Shown here in pieces: positions 61,431 to 64,000 of a stretch of 64,000 nucleotides of DNA (position 1 is its first letter; every line of letters begins with the position of its first letter). The stretch covers positions 992,001-1,056,000 of the forward strand of contig NZ_CP061913.1 of the NCBI RefSeq assembly GCF_019904175.1, read 5' to 3'. The notes below the pieces were generated by a model that was given only the letters and a program-made list of their open reading frames with translations, searched no databases and had not been told where the DNA came from. The translations under genes were made by a program, and so were the position numbers. The stretch is from Dactylosporangium vinaceum (GTDB lineage Bacteria > Actinomycetota > Actinomycetes > Mycobacteriales > Micromonosporaceae).

Positions 61431-62515
61431 ACGACGAAGAGGTCGAGGACCGCCTTCGCGACGCCCTGCGCCAGTTCGCGGGCGACGCCCCGCCGGGCGC
61501 GACGATGCTGACGAGCGTGACCACCGAGTCGGCCCGGCGCGGCCGCCGGTCCCGGCTCACCACGTTCGCCTCGGGCGCGGCGGCGCTCGTCGCGATCGGG
61601 GCGGCCCTGCCGTTCGCGCTGCGCGGCGGCCCCGGCCCGGCGCTCGAGGGCGGCCCCCAGCTCCCGGCGGCCGCGCCCACCGCGTCCTGGTCCAGCCCGG
61701 CGGTGCGGCGCTCGGCCACGCCCTGGGCGTCGGCGGCCGCACCCGCACTTGTGCCGTCCACGGTGCCGGGGGCGGTCCTCTTCCCGTTCAGCGCGCCGAC
61801 CGGCGACGGTTTCGGCGAGCCGATGGTGACGCTGACCGGCGGCCGGCCGACGGTGGTGCAGACCCTGCCGGGCGGTGAGCCGGTGACGATGACCCTCTAC
61901 GACCGGGACCCGGGCCGCCCGACCGCGACGGCCGAGGGCCGCCCGGCCCGGGTGAACGGCCAGGCGGCGACCGCCTACGTGTGGAGCGGCGCGGACCCGG
62001 CCGGCTCGGACGGCGAGAAGCACCAGTCCCTGGTCTGGCACCCGGCCGGGCAGTCCTGGCTGCGCATCGACGCCGACCAGGGCGTCGACCCGACGCTGCT
62101 GACGAAGTACGCCGACGCGATAGTTCCGGGCGGCCTCAAGGGCGAGGCGCCGTTCACGTTCAAGCTGATGCCGTCCGGCTGGACCGTCGACAACATCGGC
62201 CCGGCGGCGGTGACGTTCGCGCCGCCCGGGGTGCAGCCGGACGCGGGGTACGTCAACAAGATCACGGTGATGCTCGACGAGGCGCCCGGGCTGGAGCCGA
62301 AGCTGGCCGGCCCGCAGACCGTCGAGATCCGCGACGGCGAGGTCACGGCCTGGCTCACGACGGCCGACGACGGGCAGTTCCTCCAGGTCCCGGTGGCCGG
62401 TGGCCGCTCGCTGCTGGTGCAGATCGGCCCGAAGGCGGCGCTGCCCCAGGAACTGCTGCTGCGCTTCGCCGAGGGGATCGGGGTGACCGCCGCCGCCCGG
62501 GTGAGCCATGGCTGA
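61427..62515 (+). CDS. Membrane-anchored partner of the sigma factor, 362 aa
   Basis: A cytoplasmic N-terminus of about 45 residues (EEVEDRLRDALRQFAGDAPPG, RRGRRSR) precedes one transmembrane helix near 47-66 (FASGAAALVAIGAALPFAL). A Pro/Ser/Ala linker leads to an exterior domain (GEPMVTLTGGRPTVVQTLPGG, SWLRIDADQGVDPTLLTKYADAI, FTFKLMPSGWTVDNIGPAAVTF). The ATG overlaps the sigma-factor stop. By context it is a likely regulator of that sigma factor; no HxxxCxxC anti-sigma motif is present. I recognise no enzymatic domain. Confidence 0.82.
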   Translation: MNDEEVEDRLRDALRQFAGDAPPGATMLTSVTTESARRGRRSRLTTFASGAAALVAIGAALPFALRGGPGPALEGGPQLPAAAPTASWSSPAVRRSATPWASAAAPALVPSTVPGAVLFPFSAPTGDGFGEPMVTLTGGRPTVVQTLPGGEPVTMTLYDRDPGRPTATAEGRPARVNGQAATAYVWSGADPAGSDGEKHQSLVWHPAGQSWLRIDADQGVDPTLLTKYADAIVPGGLKGEAPFTFKLMPSGWTVDNIGPAAVTFAPPGVQPDAGYVNKITVMLDEAPGLEPKLAGPQTVEIRDGEVTAWLTTADDGQFLQVPVAGGRSLLVQIGPKAALPQELLLRFAEGIGVTAAARVSHG

Positions 62516-62550
62516 GAAGACGGATGATTTGCCCGGTTCGCCCCGAAACA

Positions 62551-62568
62551 GGTAGGCAACTGCCTACC
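62551..62568. promoter_or_regulatory. Perfect palindromic operator GGTAGGCAACTGCCTACC over a leaderless -10
   Basis: The arms GGTAGGCA and TGCCTACC are perfect with a 2-bp centre. The last four bases are the start of TACCAT (62565-62570), a TANNNT -10 that ends 7 nt before the GTG of the UPF0145 gene. A dimeric repressor bound here would block that promoter. Confidence 0.6.
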
Positions 62569-62577
62569 ATCGATCTT

Positions 62578-62916
62578 GTGCTGGTAGTAACGACCGAAGG
62601 CTTACCGGGTTACGAGATCACGGCCGTGCTCGGCGAGGTGCTGGGCGTGGTCGCCACGTCCCGCAACCCGTTCGCGGCCGGACTACGCTCGACGGAGGGC
62701 GGCCCGGGCCAGGACATGTCGCAGTTCCTGGTCCAGACCCGCTCCCGGGCCGTCGGCCAGATGGTCGCCGCCGCCGAGACCCGCGGCGCCAACGCCATCG
62801 TCGGCATGCGCTTCGACCACCGCGACGTGACGAACACCTGGGTCGAGCTGTGCGCCTACGGAACAGCCGTGGTAGCCATCCCACTACACGCCCGCACCGG
62901 CGCCCACGCCGCCTGA
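62578..62916 (+). CDS. UPF0145 (YbjQ-like) protein, 112 aa
   Basis: A small protein of the YbjQ/UPF0145 family, which assembles into pentameric rings and has no known enzymatic function. Typical features are VVTTEGLPGYEITAVLGEVLGVVATSRNPF and AAETRGANAIVGMRFDHRDVTNTWVELCAYGTAVVA. It starts GTG without a Shine-Dalgarno, which fits a leaderless message. Codon 9 (62602-62604) is TTA, a rare leucine codon here. The last bases (encoding AHAA and the stop) merge into the tandem repeat that follows. Confidence 0.88.
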   Translation: MLVVTTEGLPGYEITAVLGEVLGVVATSRNPFAAGLRSTEGGPGQDMSQFLVQTRSRAVGQMVAAAETRGANAIVGMRFDHRDVTNTWVELCAYGTAVVAIPLHARTGAHAA

Positions 62917-63028
62917 CCAACACCGCCCGCCCCCGCCGTCGCCCACGCCGCCTGACCAACGCCGCCCGCCCCCGCCGTCGCCCACGCCGCCTGACCAACG
63001 CCGCCCGCCCCCGCCGTCGCCCACGCCG
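62912..63028. repeat. Tandem 39-bp repeat, three copies
   Basis: Units run 62912-62950, 62951-62989 and 62990-63028, with a single difference in the first unit. The array begins inside the last codons of the UPF0145 gene, whose 3' end matches the unit end, as if copies had grown outward from the gene terminus. Confidence 0.9.
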
Positions 63029-63720
63029 CCTGACCCGCGCTGCTCCATCGCCCGCGCCACCCTGAGCCGCGCCGCCGCTCGCGCTGCCTGACCGGGTCCG
63101 TTCGCGCCGCCGTCCTCAGCCGCCGCCGTCCGCGCTGTGCGAGTCGCGTCACCCGGGCCGCCGCCCTGGGCCGCCGCCGCTCGCGCTGTGTGAGCCGCGC
63201 CGCCGATGCCGCTGATGCCCGCGCGGTGTGAGCCGCGTCGGCCGCGCTGCTGCCCGGGCCGCCGATGCCCGCGCTGCGTGAGTCGCACCGTCGCCCGCGG
63301 TGCCTGAGATGCGCCGCCGCCTGCGCTGCCTGGCTGGATCCGGCAGCGCCGCCGCCTTGAACCCGGCCGGCCGCGCGTCGCCGCCCGCGCTATGCGAGTC
63401 GCCTGGGGCGGCCGTCGCTTGCGCTCTGTTAGCCGCGACGCCGACGCCGCGTGGGCCGCCGCCGTCCGCGCTGTGTGAGTCGCGTCGGCCTCGCCGCTGC
63501 CCGGGCCGCGGTACCGGCCCGCGCTGTGTGTGCCGCGTTCCCGCCCGCACCGCCGCCTATGCCGCCGGAGCCGCTGACGCCCGCGCTGTGTGAGGGCGCG
63601 CTGACGCTGCTGCGTGAGCTGGGTCCCCGGCCGCTGCGTTTGCGTGTGAGCCGCTCGCGTCCCCGCCCGTGCTGCTTTTGTTGCGCGAACCGTGCCGGCG
63701 TCCGCGCAGGTTGGGGTCGC
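63029..63720. repeat. Degenerate GC-rich repeat region
   Basis: About 690 bp of low-complexity DNA with roughly nine imperfect copies of a CGCTGTGTGAGYCGCG-like unit (for example near 63130, 63182, 63217, 63268, 63385, 63466, 63521, 63583 and 63640), spaced irregularly by GCC-rich filler. Plus-strand frames are broken by the TGA in each unit. The open minus-strand frame (310 codons) is Arg/Ala/Thr-rich and reads as an artefact. I see no gene here. Confidence 0.7.
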
Positions 63721-63722
63721 CC

Positions 63723-63765
63723 CGATAAGTCGGGCGCTGGCGCGCCGCGACTTATCGGACTTATC
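63723..63765. promoter_or_regulatory. Cluster of GATAAGTC sites (inverted repeat plus direct copy)
   Basis: CGATAAGTCG (63723-63732) and CGACTTATCG (63748-63757) are perfect 10-bp inverted arms with a 15-bp spacer. A further GACTTATC follows at 63758-63765. Three copies of one 8-mer in 43 bp suggest a multi-site regulator or a structured RNA. Confidence 0.45.
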
Positions 63766-63785
63766 CCCCGACCAGGTATAAATGT

Positions 63786-63819
63786 GATATGTCCGGATCG
63801 CGAAGCGTCCGGACATATC
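63786..63819. terminator. Perfect 12-bp inverted repeat after the ABC-2 permease gene
   Basis: GATATGTCCGGA (63786-63797) and TCCGGACATATC (63808-63819) enclose a 10-nt loop. On the minus strand it lies 32 nt after the permease stop and is followed by ACATTTATA, so it may terminate that gene. The arms share the GATAWGTC core with the adjacent cluster, so a protein-binding role is also possible. Confidence 0.5.
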
Positions 63820-63851
63820 GTGCCAACAAGCTCACGGCGTGGTGGTGAGGG

Positions 63852-64000
63852 CTACCGCACGCCCTTGGCGAAGGCCCGTGCCGCCCAGGTCACCGTGACC
63901 AGGGTGAGGGCGCCGATCACGACGGCGGCCTGCCAGACCGAGTCGGCGCCGGGGTTGCCGTCGAAGAGGGCGCGTACGCCGTCGACGGCCCAGGAGAACG
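63852..64000 (-). CDS. ABC-2 type transporter permease, C-terminal end only (partial)
   Basis: The last 49 residues or so of a membrane protein run off the window edge. The visible sequence SWAVDGVRALFDGNPGADSVWQ, then a hydrophobic AAVVIGALTLVTVTWA and a basic ARAFAKGVR end, matches the C-terminus of DrrB-type ABC-2 permeases for drug or polymer export. The gene continues beyond 64000 and its partner ATPase is not visible. Confidence 0.75.
   Translation of the reverse strand, partial: FSWAVDGVRALFDGNPGADSVWQAAVVIGALTLVTVTWAARAFAKGVR

Noticed and set aside
62912..63028. Possible CRISPR array
   Set aside because: The 39-bp units are directly adjacent with no unique spacers and no cas genes nearby.
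62884..63816. 310-codon open frame on the minus strand through the repeat region
   Set aside because: It is almost wholly Arg/Ala/Gly/Thr from GC repeats, has no domain, and overlaps the inverted repeats; open frames of this kind arise by chance in low-complexity GC-rich DNA.

Overview
The window is high-GC chromosomal DNA from an actinobacterium. It has strongly GC-rich third codon positions, many GTG and TTG starts, and ATGA/GTGA gene overlaps. The gene content points to the family Micromonosporaceae: a conservon (cvnABCD) operon, a nucleoside-salvage block ordered much as in Streptomyces, and paired SigE-type sigma factor modules. The family assignment is an inference from content. I see no phage, CRISPR array, intact transposon, tRNA or rRNA.

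Layout: 0-7.3 kb holds pth, a polyprenyl glycosylphosphotransferase, the sulfate-activation set cysQ-cysD-cysN, a CorC-like CBS protein and galE. 7.3-10.9 kb (minus strand) holds two tandem pairs, each a SigE-type sigma factor followed by a membrane-anchored beta-propeller-like partner. 11.0-16.8 kb holds trpS, a 2'-5' RNA ligase-like protein, a YihY membrane protein, a His-rich orphan, a GH13 glucosidase with its MerR regulator, and a small membrane protein. 17.0-26.9 kb is nucleoside uptake and catabolism: a BMP-type ABC transporter, cdd, deoA and add, with rlmA diverging from add. 27.2-36.4 kb is the conservon operon facing a 1141-residue protein that looks like a dead IS110-type transposase domain joined to a conservon-kinase-like C-terminus. 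36.6-41.8 kb holds an acidic orphan, a short and a long aldehyde dehydrogenase, deoC and upp. 41.9-46.6 kb holds a GH26-like secreted glycosidase, a phosphohexomutase and a Ser/Thr kinase. 47.3-58.7 kb holds an M20 hydrolase, a membrane protein with a split lipase-like domain, a DUF4349 lipoprotein and small metabolic genes through lpdA and nei. 58.7-62.9 kb holds a Thr-rich leader peptide and terminator before a short second threonyl-tRNA synthetase, then a DUF3152 lipoprotein, a third sigma/partner pair and a UPF0145 gene behind a perfect palindrome. 62.9-64 kb is low-complexity repeat DNA, two strong inverted repeats and the end of an ABC-2 permease.

The nucleoside genes form one functional set. 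The transporter imports nucleosides, Cdd and Add deaminate them, DeoA releases bases and deoxyribose-1-phosphate, DeoC splits deoxyribose-5-phosphate to acetaldehyde and glyceraldehyde-3-phosphate, the adjacent aldehyde dehydrogenases could oxidise the acetaldehyde, and Upp recaptures uracil.

The observations most worth checking are: (1) a threonine attenuator (leader peptide with three consecutive Thr codons plus terminator) before an editing-less ThrRS paralogue; (2) a repeated 93-bp element encoding a 30-residue peptide, translationally coupled by ATGA overlaps, before cysD and before deoA; (3) the domesticated IS110-like/conservon-tail protein; (4) several divergent genes with TANNNT hexamers 6-8 nt before the start codon, suggesting leaderless mRNAs; and (5) a membrane protein whose lipase-like domain is split by a multi-helix membrane insertion and whose 3' end overlaps a lipoprotein gene by 185 bp.
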